A DNA stretch of 64,000 nt. Source: an uncultured Prevotellaceae bacterium. Lineage in GTDB: Bacteria; Bacteroidota; Bacteroidia; Bacteroidales; Muribaculaceae. Under the pieces are notes generated by a model that saw only the letters and a program-made list of their open reading frames with translations, did not search any database and had not been told where the DNA came from. The stretch is taken from positions 1-64,000 of the forward strand of contig CAMVBJ010000003.1 of the NCBI GenBank assembly GCA_947165675.1, in the 5' to 3' direction. Positions 24,939-33,414 of this stretch are shown here, in pieces. Position 1 is the first letter of the stretch, and every line of letters begins with the position of its first letter. Made by a program: the position numbers and the translations under genes.

Positions 24939-25400
24939 TCAAGGGTAAACGAGCTCGATGGTCTCGCTCTTGAGGTTACCACCCTGTCCCTGGGTGCGGG
25001 CAACGAATACATAGAATGTTCCGTGCACACTATTCACGTCACTGCCATATACCTTAGAGTTCAGTTTGCCTTTCACCTCCTCGAAGTAAGCCTTCACCTT
25101 GGGAACAAACTCTTCATACTTCTGGACAGCCTCGGCATCGGTCTTGGCAAACTCTGAAGGTGAGCCAGACGAATAGTTGGCTGGGGTGTCATAACGCATC
25201 TCGTTGTTCTTTACCCAGGTGTTGATGTCAGTCAACAGTTGTTCAGGACCGCTGAATGCGGTGTTGCCTACCGAGATGGTGTAGGTGACGTATGTTGGGT
25301 AATCAGGCTCGGGACTTGTGTCAAATTCACAGGCTGTGAGCGATACAATCATGAGGGTGAGACATAGAGTCTTCAGGGTTAATGAATAAAACTTTTTCAT
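24939..25400 (-). CDS. Small hypothetical lipoprotein
   Basis: This 153-residue lipoprotein has the lipobox IVSLTAC near residue 24, then a Pro/Asp/Tyr-rich linker and a soluble domain with a conserved-looking Trp helix (LLTDINTWVKNNE) and a C-terminal beta stretch. No catalytic motif is visible. It is monocistronic with its own promoter (25432-25463) and terminator (24877-24916). The family is not recognised. Confidence 0.7.
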   Translation of the reverse strand: MKKFYSLTLKTLCLTLMIVSLTACEFDTSPEPDYPTYVTYTISVGNTAFSGPEQLLTDINTWVKNNEMRYDTPANYSSGSPSEFAKTDAEAVQKYEEFVPKVKAYFEEVKGKLNSKVYGSDVNSVHGTFYVFVARTQGQGGNLKSETIELVYP

Positions 25401-25431
25401 TTCTTGATATGGAATAGGTTTATTGATTCTG

Positions 25432-25463
25432 CAAAATTAATTTCTTTTTCAAGAATGACCAAA
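25432..25463 (-). promoter_or_regulatory. Promoter of the small lipoprotein gene
   Basis: TAATTTTG (25432-25439) with TTTG (25460-25463) at a 20-base spacing on the minus strand. Confidence 0.7.
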
Positions 25464-25600
25464 TTATGAGCGCTTTTTTAGCCAACGAATCCAAATTGTA
25501 ACAACTTCATCTTGCCTTTATTCGGATTCATCCACTGCTAAGTCATGGGGTAAATGAGCCTAAAATAATGTAAAAAAGCGCAAAATATACCGAAAAATGC

Positions 25601-25629
25601 TTGTTAATAACTTTTTTTGACTACTTTTG
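25601..25629 (+). promoter_or_regulatory. Promoter of the TlpA-like gene
   Basis: TACTTTTG (25622-25629) with TTG (25601-25603) at an 18-base spacing. The predicted leader is about 94 bases. Confidence 0.6.
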
Positions 25630-25729
25630 CAGACCCTAATGATTACTGTAATTCATTATTGGGGGTATGTCGAGAATCGACAGAGGCATCTAAAACATGC
25701 CTTTTCAGTGTAACTATAAAAAACAATTA

Positions 25730-26212
25730 ATGAACAAGACATTACTGGGCATTGCTATCCTGGGATTGCTGACCCTGTTTTCATCGGCCTACTATTCGGC
25801 TCCTGCCGATAGTCGCATCGGTTATAAGGCACCAGCATTGGTTTTGGATAATAGCAATGGTCTATCGCCCTTGCAACAACATCAAGGTGAAACTGTGCTG
25901 CTCACCTTCTGGTCGTCGGCCGATGTGGAGTCACGACTGAGCAACAAGCATTATGATTCCCTGTCTCGCATTGAGGGGGCTGGATTCATTCATGTGTCAG
26001 TAAATCTGGATCGTAGCGAGAGTGTGTTCAGTGCTATCGTGACACTTGATAACCTGAACCATTCGACACAGTTCGGCACTCTTCAGAAGGCTCAGGAGAA
26101 GATCATCAAGAACTGGCGTCTTGACGAGGGCTATCACTCTTTCCTGCTTGATGAAAGTGGAAAGATTGTTGCCATTGACCCCGATGACCAGCAACTGGCA
26201 AAACTCAAGTGA
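25730..26212 (+). CDS. Thioredoxin-fold (TlpA-like) protein without CxxC
   Basis: The ATG at 25730 gives 160 residues with an N-terminal signal or anchor (GIAILGLLTLFSSAYYSAP). The rest follows the TlpA/ResA pattern: GYKAPALVLDNSNG, then VLLTFWSSADVESR where a redox-active enzyme would have WxxWCxxC, and a C-terminal FLLDESGKIVAIDP. Both active-site Cys are replaced, so a redox role is unlikely. A structural or binding role is more probable. It is monocistronic. Confidence 0.75.
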   Translation: MNKTLLGIAILGLLTLFSSAYYSAPADSRIGYKAPALVLDNSNGLSPLQQHQGETVLLTFWSSADVESRLSNKHYDSLSRIEGAGFIHVSVNLDRSESVFSAIVTLDNLNHSTQFGTLQKAQEKIIKNWRLDEGYHSFLLDESGKIVAIDPDDQQLAKLK

Positions 26213-26253
26213 ACAATAGATTAAGGAGAAATCAATAGGAGTAAAAAAGGATT

Positions 26254-26290
26254 GAGGCATTCATCATAGCGATGGTGCCTCATCTTTTTT
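26254..26290 (+). terminator. Terminator overlapping the acyltransferase stop codon
   Basis: On the plus strand a GAGGCA/TGCCTC stem (26254-26259 with 26276-26281) is followed by a T-run ending near 26290. It includes the stop codon of the convergent acyltransferase gene. Confidence 0.75.
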
Positions 26291-27248
26291 TACGATTGAA
26301 CCCTGGTCTTGCCAACCATCGCAATGGCTTGAACCGGTGCATCAGCACTAATAGGACCATGATCAGAGTGGAGTAGAGCAAGATGAAGGGTTGGCTTCGG
26401 GGCAGAGAGAAGTGCTCTACGGCAGGCTCAATGAGGGAGATGAGCAGGATGTAGTGATACAGGTAATAGAACAGGCTGTCCTTGCCGATGGCGTGCAACA
26501 TTTTCACATCAGGCATGAAGTTGTACACGAGCAATGACATGGCTGTCGAACACATCAGAATCATGGCCTTCTGTGGTAACTCGATGATCGGATAATGATC
26601 GGCTCCATTCAGAATGTACCCGCACTTGGGGAAGAGCAGGAAGATGGTAGGTAGCAGTACTACCACAGTCAAGATGTGCAGGGTGTTGTTTTTCCACCAC
26701 TTGGAGCTGATGAGCCCTTGTCTGTAGTAGTAACCCATCAGGAAGAATGGAAAGAAATTGAGTGTGCGCTGGATGGATAGTAAATTTCCTAAATTGGTCA
26801 GCCCGATAAGCAGTGAGACGAGAAATGCAAGACCGATGTACACAGCAGGCCGCTGTAACAGTGGCCGTGGCGTGTAATAGATCATGATGCGCCAGTAAAT
26901 CAGGCTCATGATGTACCACAAGATGCCGTATGGGAACTCTAACAGGATATCAATCGGGTCATCACCTTTGAGACAGTACCTCAATAGAACCCATATCAGG
27001 TGGAAGATGACGATGGTCACCATCAATTTGCCGACAGATTGCCATAGCCTGTGACCGTCCTGCTGTTCAACAGGGCGAGTGAAGTAACCTGAAATCAAGA
27101 TGAATAAGGGCATGTGGAACACATAGATGAGTCCCATGACGGCATGATTGATGATGTTGTTGTTGTCAAGGGCGATGATGACATGCCCTATAACAACCAG
27201 CAAGATCAGGAATCCTTTTAAAGAGTCTATTCTCCAATCACGTTCCAT
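26280..27248 (-). CDS. Acyltransferase-3 family membrane protein
   Basis: This 322-residue integral-membrane O-acyltransferase has about ten hydrophobic helices. It begins RIDSLKGFLILLVVIGHVI, the family opening with the catalytic His (H22), and continues VFHMPLFILISGYF. Such enzymes (OafA/WecH type) acetylate sugars of surface polysaccharides. It is the last gene of a five-gene operon, eight bases after a GNAT acetyltransferase. The GT2 gene two places upstream fits a polysaccharide-modification role. Confidence 0.87.
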   Translation of the reverse strand: MERDWRIDSLKGFLILLVVIGHVIIALDNNNIINHAVMGLIYVFHMPLFILISGYFTRPVEQQDGHRLWQSVGKLMVTIVIFHLIWVLLRYCLKGDDPIDILLEFPYGILWYIMSLIYWRIMIYYTPRPLLQRPAVYIGLAFLVSLLIGLTNLGNLLSIQRTLNFFPFFLMGYYYRQGLISSKWWKNNTLHILTVVVLLPTIFLLFPKCGYILNGADHYPIIELPQKAMILMCSTAMSLLVYNFMPDVKMLHAIGKDSLFYYLYHYILLISLIEPAVEHFSLPRSQPFILLYSTLIMVLLVLMHRFKPLRWLARPGFNRKKR

Positions 27249-27256
27249 ACAATCCC

Positions 27257-27781
27257 TTAAAAAACCATTTGCATCAAAGTGGCGTCATGATAGGTCGCAC
27301 CACGCTTCACCCATGCTTGTAGCAGGCCTGCATGACGATAACCGAAACGCTCAAACAGATTGATACATACCTTGTTGTCTGTCAAAATATAGACATAGAG
27401 CTGTCGCAGCCCGATGTGGTCGCGGGCATACACCGTGAGCAACTCCAACGCTTGCCGACCCAATCCCTTGCCACGATATTCCTTGGCCACAAGCAATCCC
27501 AACTCGGCACGGTTGTTGAACGGATCAAAATTCAGGAAATCGATGGTGCCGACAGGCGTTCCGCCATCGGCAAGAGTAATCATCAAGCGTAGTTGCCGCT
27601 GGCTGTAGATGTCACCGTTATTAGTCTCTAAATAGTCCCACAGGGCTTTGCGGGAGTAGGGGGCGGGTGTGTCGCTTACAGTCCACAACTCGCTGTCGTT
27701 CTCCCAGCGGTACAATATGTCAAGGTCGGTAGGCTCCAGTGGGCGAAGCGCTATGATATCATTGCTCAATAGCCTGTTCAT
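27257..27781 (-). CDS. GNAT-family N-acetyltransferase (RimJ/RimL type)
   Basis: The ATG at 27781 overlaps the stop of the upstream glycosyltransferase by one base (TAATG), so the 174-residue product is favoured over the longer frame. The GNAT core is visible: LGLLVAKEYRGKGLGRQALELL (acetyl-CoA binding loop QxxGxG-like) and VYILTDNKVCINLFERFGY. The substrate could be a protein N-terminus, a small amine or a sugar amine. The surrounding genes suggest cell-surface sugars, but this is inference. Confidence 0.87.
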   Translation of the reverse strand: MNRLLSNDIIALRPLEPTDLDILYRWENDSELWTVSDTPAPYSRKALWDYLETNNGDIYSQRQLRLMITLADGGTPVGTIDFLNFDPFNNRAELGLLVAKEYRGKGLGRQALELLTVYARDHIGLRQLYVYILTDNKVCINLFERFGYRHAGLLQAWVKRGATYHDATLMQMVF

Positions 27782-28905
27782 TATTGTGACATTTTGGGTG
27801 AGATGATGACGCCATGACGGTTGGCATAAATGTGGAATGCGATGCGCTCGGGGTCGCTGTGCTGCTTGATGTAATCCACGATCTGGGCATAACTGTGGCA
27901 ACCATCGTCGATGAGCACATTGTGGCAACCTCTTGATGGAATCGTCGTCTCATACTTCTTTATACCACATTTCTCGGCCACGGCAGCAGCATGATCGCTA
28001 ATGATGGTCCATGGCAAGGTCTCACGCACTGATTTGGCCTTTACGGTGAGCAACCGTTTAAACAGCCGCTTGGCAATGGATAAACTCGCACGCACGAGTA
28101 CTCCCAACTTGATGATCGGGTAGAAAATAACGCTGAATCGTGGGAAATGCTTGCGGTAGAAGATGAGCATGGCATCATAGAAGATTCTCACATAACGTAT
28201 TGAGTCCTTGTGGGTGCTCTCGCCTTTGTAATGTATCATGGGCGTTGGGAGGAACCAGTTCTCGTAACCAGCTTTTACGATCCGGTAGCTCAGATCGATG
28301 TCCTCACCGTACATGAAAAAGTCCTCGTCAAATCCGCCTAACTGTTGCAACAACTGGGTGCGGCACAGCATGTAAGCTCCTGACAAAATATCAATGTGCT
28401 GGGGCTCCTGGTCGCTTAAGTAGCGCAGGTGGTACTTGGCAAACCATCGTGAGCGCGGAAACAACTTGGACAAGCCGAATATCTTGCAGAAGGACACCCA
28501 CGGGGTGGGAAAGGCACGCTTGCTCTCGGGCAAGAAGACACCGTTACCGTCCATCATCCTGGCACCGATGGCACCACACTTGGGATGGGATTTCATCCAT
28601 GCGATGCCTTCTTGCAGGCATTGCGGAGTGATGATGGTGTCGGGGTTCAGAATTAGAGTATATTCACCATGCGCTTGCATGATGGCTTGATTGTTGGCGC
28701 GGGCGAAGCCCACATTCTCTTGATTCTCGATAAAGGTAACACCAGGGTGCCTTTCTCGTGAGAAGGCAATGCTGTCATCGCCCGACAGGTTGTCCACGAC
28801 AATGACTTCACCGGTCATTCCTTGCATGGCTTGTTCCACCGAGCATAATGTCTGTTCAAGAAGATACTTAACGCGGTAGTTAATGATGACAACAGTCAAT
28901 TCCAT
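27781..28905 (-). CDS. Glycosyltransferase family 2
   Basis: This 374-residue GT-A enzyme starts ELTVVIINYRVKYLLEQTL and carries VVDNLSGDDS and LILNPDTII, the nucleotide-sugar and DxD region of rhamnosyl-type GT2 enzymes. FFMYGEDIDLSYRI holds the ED motif. The C-terminal 100 residues (from about 270) are an extra basic helix and a small domain not part of the GT2 core. It lies 22 bases after pantothenate kinase and is coupled to the GNAT gene. A role in LPS, capsule or O-glycan synthesis is inferred. Confidence 0.9.
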   Translation of the reverse strand: MELTVVIINYRVKYLLEQTLCSVEQAMQGMTGEVIVVDNLSGDDSIAFSRERHPGVTFIENQENVGFARANNQAIMQAHGEYTLILNPDTIITPQCLQEGIAWMKSHPKCGAIGARMMDGNGVFLPESKRAFPTPWVSFCKIFGLSKLFPRSRWFAKYHLRYLSDQEPQHIDILSGAYMLCRTQLLQQLGGFDEDFFMYGEDIDLSYRIVKAGYENWFLPTPMIHYKGESTHKDSIRYVRIFYDAMLIFYRKHFPRFSVIFYPIIKLGVLVRASLSIAKRLFKRLLTVKAKSVRETLPWTIISDHAAAVAEKCGIKKYETTIPSRGCHNVLIDDGCHSYAQIVDYIKQHSDPERIAFHIYANRHGVIISPKMSQ

Positions 28906-28927
28906 GATCTATTCTGTGATTAGGGCA

Positions 28928-29767
28928 TTAGACGTAAATGGAATGTTGGGTATATGACAATGCGGCGCCAAGTGCTGTGCAGTAGCGAGCATGGCTGGGA
29001 ATGTGGAAGCGCACGTTATAGAGGTTTTCCATCATCGGAAAGATGATCTGACATTCCGGTAATTGTGTCAGGTTGCCGATGAGTACAAAGTCTTTAAATC
29101 CATCGTTAACCTGTGAGAGCACTGCGCATGACCCGATGGTTTCCAGCACCATGCAGATCAGACCCTTGGCAATGTCATTGTCGGTAGCGTTGCTGTCAAC
29201 TGCTTTGCCGAATAGCGAGGCCGTGGCATGCATGGGCAGGCCCTCGATGTCTTCCTTACTGATGTCTTTAATCTGCAGGTTGATGTTGGAAATGTCACCC
29301 TTTGACGCCATGGAGACGACTTCATTGATATGGCTGGTATTGAGCATCAAGCGGGACAGACCTTGCAAGGTGCCACCACCCATTGATATGCCACCAATGT
29401 GACTGATGTCATCACCATCGACGCGCACCAGAGTTGTGCCAGTGCCCATCGACACGACAATCAGTTGGTTCAAGCCACTGTCAAAGCGTGCTCCGAGTCC
29501 GTCGGCCTGAAATTCATCGACGTGGCTTGTGGGTAAGCCATAGATGGGTGTCGTGACACCGCTTGCTCCGACGCCAGTGAGCATGACATGCTCCACGTCT
29601 TTGAGTGAGATATTGTTGTCATACAAGTATCTGCCAAAGGCTCCAAACAACGAGGTGATGGGGTCGTTGGCCTTGATGTTCATGGGTGATTTGATGGTGC
29701 TGCCATTGTCGATGCCCACTATCTTGGTTGTGCTGCCACCCACGTCTATGCCTATTACTAAACTCAT
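28928..29767 (-). CDS. coaW: Type II pantothenate kinase
   Basis: This 279-residue enzyme phosphorylates pantothenate, the first step of CoA synthesis, using an ASKHA fold. The N-terminal GIDVGGSTTKIVGID is the phosphate-1 loop. VVSMGTGTTLVRVDG with GGISMGGGTLQGL in the middle is diagnostic for the eukaryotic-like (type II) class, also found in staphylococci and some Bacteroidetes. Unlike CoaA it is usually not inhibited by CoA. It is second in the operon, 20 bases after the YqgE gene. Confidence 0.87.
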   Translation of the reverse strand: MSLVIGIDVGGSTTKIVGIDNGSTIKSPMNIKANDPITSLFGAFGRYLYDNNISLKDVEHVMLTGVGASGVTTPIYGLPTSHVDEFQADGLGARFDSGLNQLIVVSMGTGTTLVRVDGDDISHIGGISMGGGTLQGLSRLMLNTSHINEVVSMASKGDISNINLQIKDISKEDIEGLPMHATASLFGKAVDSNATDNDIAKGLICMVLETIGSCAVLSQVNDGFKDFVLIGNLTQLPECQIIFPMMENLYNVRFHIPSHARYCTALGAALSYTQHSIYV

Positions 29768-29787
29768 GTATAACTGATTCCTTATTT

Positions 29788-30393
29788 CTAATTACATGCA
29801 GGGTCATTGGGCATGTTAAGCCACAGGCGGTAACGGTCACCGAAGCGTGTCACTGCGTCTCTCCACTGGTCATCATCACCTTCGCCCATGAGCAGGTCAT
29901 GGCTGCCGTTATCGAGCACGGCCCAATCGTGGCGGGCGATTTCGCTGGAGAGCTGGTCTTTTTCCCAACCACTATAACCCACAATGAACTTGATGCGGCC
30001 CTCGATAGGTGCACCCAATTCCACATAGCGCTTAACGGCGTCAAACTGTCCGCCAAAGTAAACCCCGTCGCCCACTTCGATAGATTCGGGAATAACATTG
30101 GGTCCTAACGTGTGCATGTAGAATAGCATCTGTGTGCCTACTGGACCGCCCAGATACAGCGGTATCTCCTCAACACTTTCGATTTCAGGCATGATGTCGC
30201 GCAAGTTGTAACCCATGTAATGGTTAACAATTACCCCCATTGACCCTTCACCCTCGTCAGGATCGACAATAAGCACCAGCGACCGCTTGAAGAAGAAGTC
30301 GCCCACGGTGGGCTTGGCCACAAGCAACGATCCTCGCTGTGGTTGCGGTTGCTCATCGTTCAGGTGGTATATGTCCTGATCCCAATCATTCAT
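29788..30393 (-). CDS. YqgE/AlgH-family protein
   Basis: This 201-residue UPF0301 protein has the family landmarks GSLLVAKPTVGDFFFKRSLVLIVD, GVIVNHYMG, YLGGPVG and IVGYSGWEKDQLSSEI. Function is unknown; members are proposed to be regulators in some bacteria. It opens a five-gene operon. The -7 box (30398-30405) ends four bases before the ATG, so the transcript should be leaderless or nearly so. Confidence 0.9.
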   Translation of the reverse strand: MNDWDQDIYHLNDEQPQPQRGSLLVAKPTVGDFFFKRSLVLIVDPDEGEGSMGVIVNHYMGYNLRDIMPEIESVEEIPLYLGGPVGTQMLFYMHTLGPNVIPESIEVGDGVYFGGQFDAVKRYVELGAPIEGRIKFIVGYSGWEKDQLSSEIARHDWAVLDNGSHDLLMGEGDDDQWRDAVTRFGDRYRLWLNMPNDPACN

Positions 30394-30397
30394 GTTG

Positions 30398-30405
30398 CAA
30401 ATTTA
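30398..30405 (-). promoter_or_regulatory. -7 box of the five-gene operon, directly before the start codon
   Basis: TAAATTTG on the minus strand is followed after four bases by the ATG of the YqgE gene. Confidence 0.65.
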
Positions 30406-30550
30406 GTAAAAAATGCTTTACTGCGTCGTTTTTCTGCAAAATTTAAACAAACAATGACGCTAAATGTTCGATGTGGCGCGATATTTGCATCTCAAGTCCA
30501 ATAAATCACGTCATTTCTCGTTCTATAATAAAGAAACAATACTGATAGCA

Positions 30551-31444
30551 ATGAAAGTTATGAAATTTGGAGGCACCTCGGTCGGTTCGGTCGAGAGTCT
30601 GCTCAACCTTAAGGATATCGTCAATGCCCAGGATAAGCCCGCGCTCGTTGTGGTTTCGGCAATGGGTGGTTTCACCAATCAGTTGCTCGCCATGTGCGAG
30701 CAGGCTCATCAACGTGACATCTCTTGCCTGGACACACTCGAGGCAGCACGCAAGCGTCACCATGAGGCGATTGACGGTGTTGTCATCGAGTCGATGCGCG
30801 ACCAGGTGCACGCCACAATCGATCGCTTTATAGATGAGAGCCTTAAGCCTTACTACCTTGCGCTTGCCACCAATCCCCACATGCCTGTCGATGAGGTGGA
30901 GCGGCTGTGTGACGCTATTGTGGCCCATGGTGAGATACTGTCTTCGGCGATTGTAGCAGGAATGTTCGAGGATGGGGTTCCTCATCTGTCCCTCAATTAT
31001 ATGCGGACAGTTCCTGACGGCAACGGACGTGTCCTGGATTGGGAGGAAACAGGTAGGTTGGTCGAGGCCGATTTCGCCTCAATGAGCGAGGGTGGCGTTC
31101 ATGTCGCTCAAGGTTTCATCTCCCGTGACAAGGAGTCGGGTGCTGTTACCAACCTGGGGCGTGGCGGAAGCGACTACACTGCTGCGATTCTTGCGACGTT
31201 GCTTGGTGCCGAGGCTCTCGAGATCTGGACCGACGTTGATGGCTTTATGACAGCTGACCCGCGTACCCATCCCGATGCCACGGTCATCCCTAAGATGACT
31301 TATGCTCAAGCTCAGGAAATGTGTGACGCTGGAGCCAAGGTTATCTACCCGCCCACCATCGCACCCGTGGCGATGAAGCATATCCCTGTCTGGGTGAAGA
31401 ACACGTTCAATCCCAGTGCCGCTGGTACCGTCATCATCGATTAA
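30551..31444 (+). CDS. Aspartokinase catalytic domain without ACT domains
   Basis: This 297-residue amino-acid kinase makes aspartyl phosphate, the first step to threonine, methionine and lysine. MKVMKFGGTSVG opens the ATP-binding fold, and TNLGRGGSDYTAAILA and WTDVDGFMTADPR complete the catalytic core. The chain stops at FNPSAAGTVIID, exactly where the regulatory ACT domains would begin, so feedback control by amino acids cannot occur in this chain. The ATG at 30551 is used because the longer frame has no promoter support. It is 13 bases upstream of thrC and probably co-transcribed. Confidence 0.88.
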   Translation: MKVMKFGGTSVGSVESLLNLKDIVNAQDKPALVVVSAMGGFTNQLLAMCEQAHQRDISCLDTLEAARKRHHEAIDGVVIESMRDQVHATIDRFIDESLKPYYLALATNPHMPVDEVERLCDAIVAHGEILSSAIVAGMFEDGVPHLSLNYMRTVPDGNGRVLDWEETGRLVEADFASMSEGGVHVAQGFISRDKESGAVTNLGRGGSDYTAAILATLLGAEALEIWTDVDGFMTADPRTHPDATVIPKMTYAQAQEMCDAGAKVIYPPTIAPVAMKHIPVWVKNTFNPSAAGTVIID

Positions 31445-31457
31445 ATAAGGCTTACCA

Positions 31458-32765
31458 ATGCTATACCACAGTACATCTAACCATCAAAACACTGCCCGTC
31501 TCGAACAGGTAGTCATCAAGGGGCTTGCCCCCGACGGTGGCTTGTATGTTCCTGACTCCTTGCCACACTTGCCTAAGGCTTTCCTGCGCAACATGAGCGC
31601 TATGACCTTACAGGAAATGGCCTATGCGATAGCGGCTTACACACTCAATAGCGATGTCCCCGCCGATGTGCTGCACGACATTGTATTCGACACATTTAAT
31701 TTCCCGATCCCGTTGATTAGTACTTCCAGGGGTAATTATGTTCTTGAGTTATTCCATGGTCCGACCATGGCCTTTAAGGACGTGGGGACGCGCTTCATGG
31801 CTCGCTTGCTTGACTATTATCGTACTCGCCACCCCGAGTGGCCCACGCTCAACGTGTTGGTGCCTACAAGTGGCGATACGGGTAGTGCTGTGGCCAACAG
31901 TTTCTTGGGATTGCCAGGTGTACATGTCTATGTGCTCTATCCTCGTGACACCATTAACCGCATCCAGCGGGCGCAATTCGCTACCCTGGGTCATAACGTG
32001 ACGGCTGTCGAGGTCAATGGTACGTTTGATGATTGCAAGAATCTTGTCGAGAGGGCTTTTAAGGATGACGAACTCAATAGCGTCATGCGCCTCACCAGTG
32101 CCACGTCAATCAATTACGCTCGCCTGGTGCCGCAGATGCTATACTACTTCTGGGCCTATATCCAATTAGAGAAAATGCATGTGGATGCCCGTAACCTGGT
32201 TTTTGCCGTGCCTTGTTCCAATTTAGGTAATCTCACCAGTGGTTTAATGGCTCAACGCATGGGGTTGCCGGTTAAGCGCTTCATTAGTGTCGAGAACCAG
32301 AACAACATTTTCTACAACTACGTCAAGACAGGGCTGTTCACGCCCAAGCCCACTCAGTACAGCATAGCGCCAGCCCTGGATGCTGGGTGCCCCACTAACT
32401 TTGACCGCATTATCGAGTTGTTGGGTTCTCACGATAATGTGTGCCGTCACATCCATGCTTATAGCTATAATGATGACCAGATTATCGAGACCATCCAGCA
32501 CACCTATCACGATGAACGCTACTTGCTTGACCCGCACACGGCGGTGGCCTATCGTGCATTGGGCGAGGACTTGCAGCCAGGCGAAACGGGCATAGTCCTT
32601 GCCACGGCTCATCCCGCTAAGCTCAAGAACTTGATGGAGGACATTATCGGCGAGTCTATAGCCTTGCCCGATCAACTGGCCTTGTTCCTGGACGGTAAGA
32701 TCAACGTTACCAAGATGAGTAACGGCTTCACCGCTTTCAAGCGGCTATTGCTTGATAATGCTTAA
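31458..32765 (+). CDS. thrC: Threonine synthase
   Basis: This 435-residue PLP enzyme converts phosphohomoserine to threonine. The PLP lysine is in GPTMAFKDVGTRF, and LVPTSGDTGSAVANSF is the phosphate-binding loop. NARLVPQ-like positions (SINYARLVPQM) and the C-terminal LATAHPAK are also typical of class I ThrC. It follows the ACT-less aspartokinase by 13 bases and precedes a DUF2238 gene by 15. Homoserine dehydrogenase and kinase are not in this window. Confidence 0.95.
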   Translation: MLYHSTSNHQNTARLEQVVIKGLAPDGGLYVPDSLPHLPKAFLRNMSAMTLQEMAYAIAAYTLNSDVPADVLHDIVFDTFNFPIPLISTSRGNYVLELFHGPTMAFKDVGTRFMARLLDYYRTRHPEWPTLNVLVPTSGDTGSAVANSFLGLPGVHVYVLYPRDTINRIQRAQFATLGHNVTAVEVNGTFDDCKNLVERAFKDDELNSVMRLTSATSINYARLVPQMLYYFWAYIQLEKMHVDARNLVFAVPCSNLGNLTSGLMAQRMGLPVKRFISVENQNNIFYNYVKTGLFTPKPTQYSIAPALDAGCPTNFDRIIELLGSHDNVCRHIHAYSYNDDQIIETIQHTYHDERYLLDPHTAVAYRALGEDLQPGETGIVLATAHPAKLKNLMEDIIGESIALPDQLALFLDGKINVTKMSNGFTAFKRLLLDNA

Positions 32766-32780
32766 TGCTTGATGGCTTGA

Positions 32781-33407
32781 ATGATGGCTGTCTTCCTTGG
32801 CAAATATGGTTATCCTCGACTAATCCTTCTATTGATGGCTTGTGCTGTGGTGATATCGGCCATCAATGTGCAGGATACCATGTTGACCTGGCTGCTCGAG
32901 GCTTTCCCTGTTCTGGTCGCTATAGTGCTGTTAGTGTTGACAATGAGACGGTTTCGTCTAACTGATCTGCTCTATACACTGATATTGATTCATGCCTGTG
33001 TTCTGCTTTATGGCGCTCATTATTCCTATGCTGGCACACCCTTGGGCGACTGGCTCGGTGAAGTCATGGGGTGGCAACGCAACAATTATGATAAATTGGG
33101 GCATTTCATGCAGGGATTCTGTCCGGTGATGTGTGCCCGCGAGGTGATTGCCTGCTGCACACCCATCCGTCGTGGAGGTTGGCTTGCCACGTTGAGTTTT
33201 ACTGTCGCGATGACGGTTTCGGCACTCTACGAGATCGTGGAGTGGTTGGCCTCTCTGTCAGCACCCGATGATACCGAGGCTTTCCTGGGTACACAAGGAT
33301 ACATCTGGGACACTCAGACCGACATGGCTATGTGCCTTGTGGGAGCAGTCGTGGCACTCGTGCTACTCTCACATCTTCATAATCGTCAATTGGACCAATT
33401 CAAGTGA
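32781..33407 (+). CDS. DUF2238 (YjdF-type) membrane protein
   Basis: This 208-residue inner-membrane protein has five or six hydrophobic helices. The motifs YGAHYSYAGTPLGDWL, NNYDKLGHFMQGF, YEIVEWL and YIWDTQTDMAMCLVGA are the conserved acidic/His membrane motifs of DUF2238. The function is unknown. It is 15 bases after thrC and likely in the same transcript. Its stop lies seven bases from the convergent EamA gene stop. Confidence 0.87.
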   Translation: MMAVFLGKYGYPRLILLLMACAVVISAINVQDTMLTWLLEAFPVLVAIVLLVLTMRRFRLTDLLYTLILIHACVLLYGAHYSYAGTPLGDWLGEVMGWQRNNYDKLGHFMQGFCPVMCAREVIACCTPIRRGGWLATLSFTVAMTVSALYEIVEWLASLSAPDDTEAFLGTQGYIWDTQTDMAMCLVGAVVALVLLSHLHNRQLDQFK

Positions 33408-33414
33408 TTGCGCA

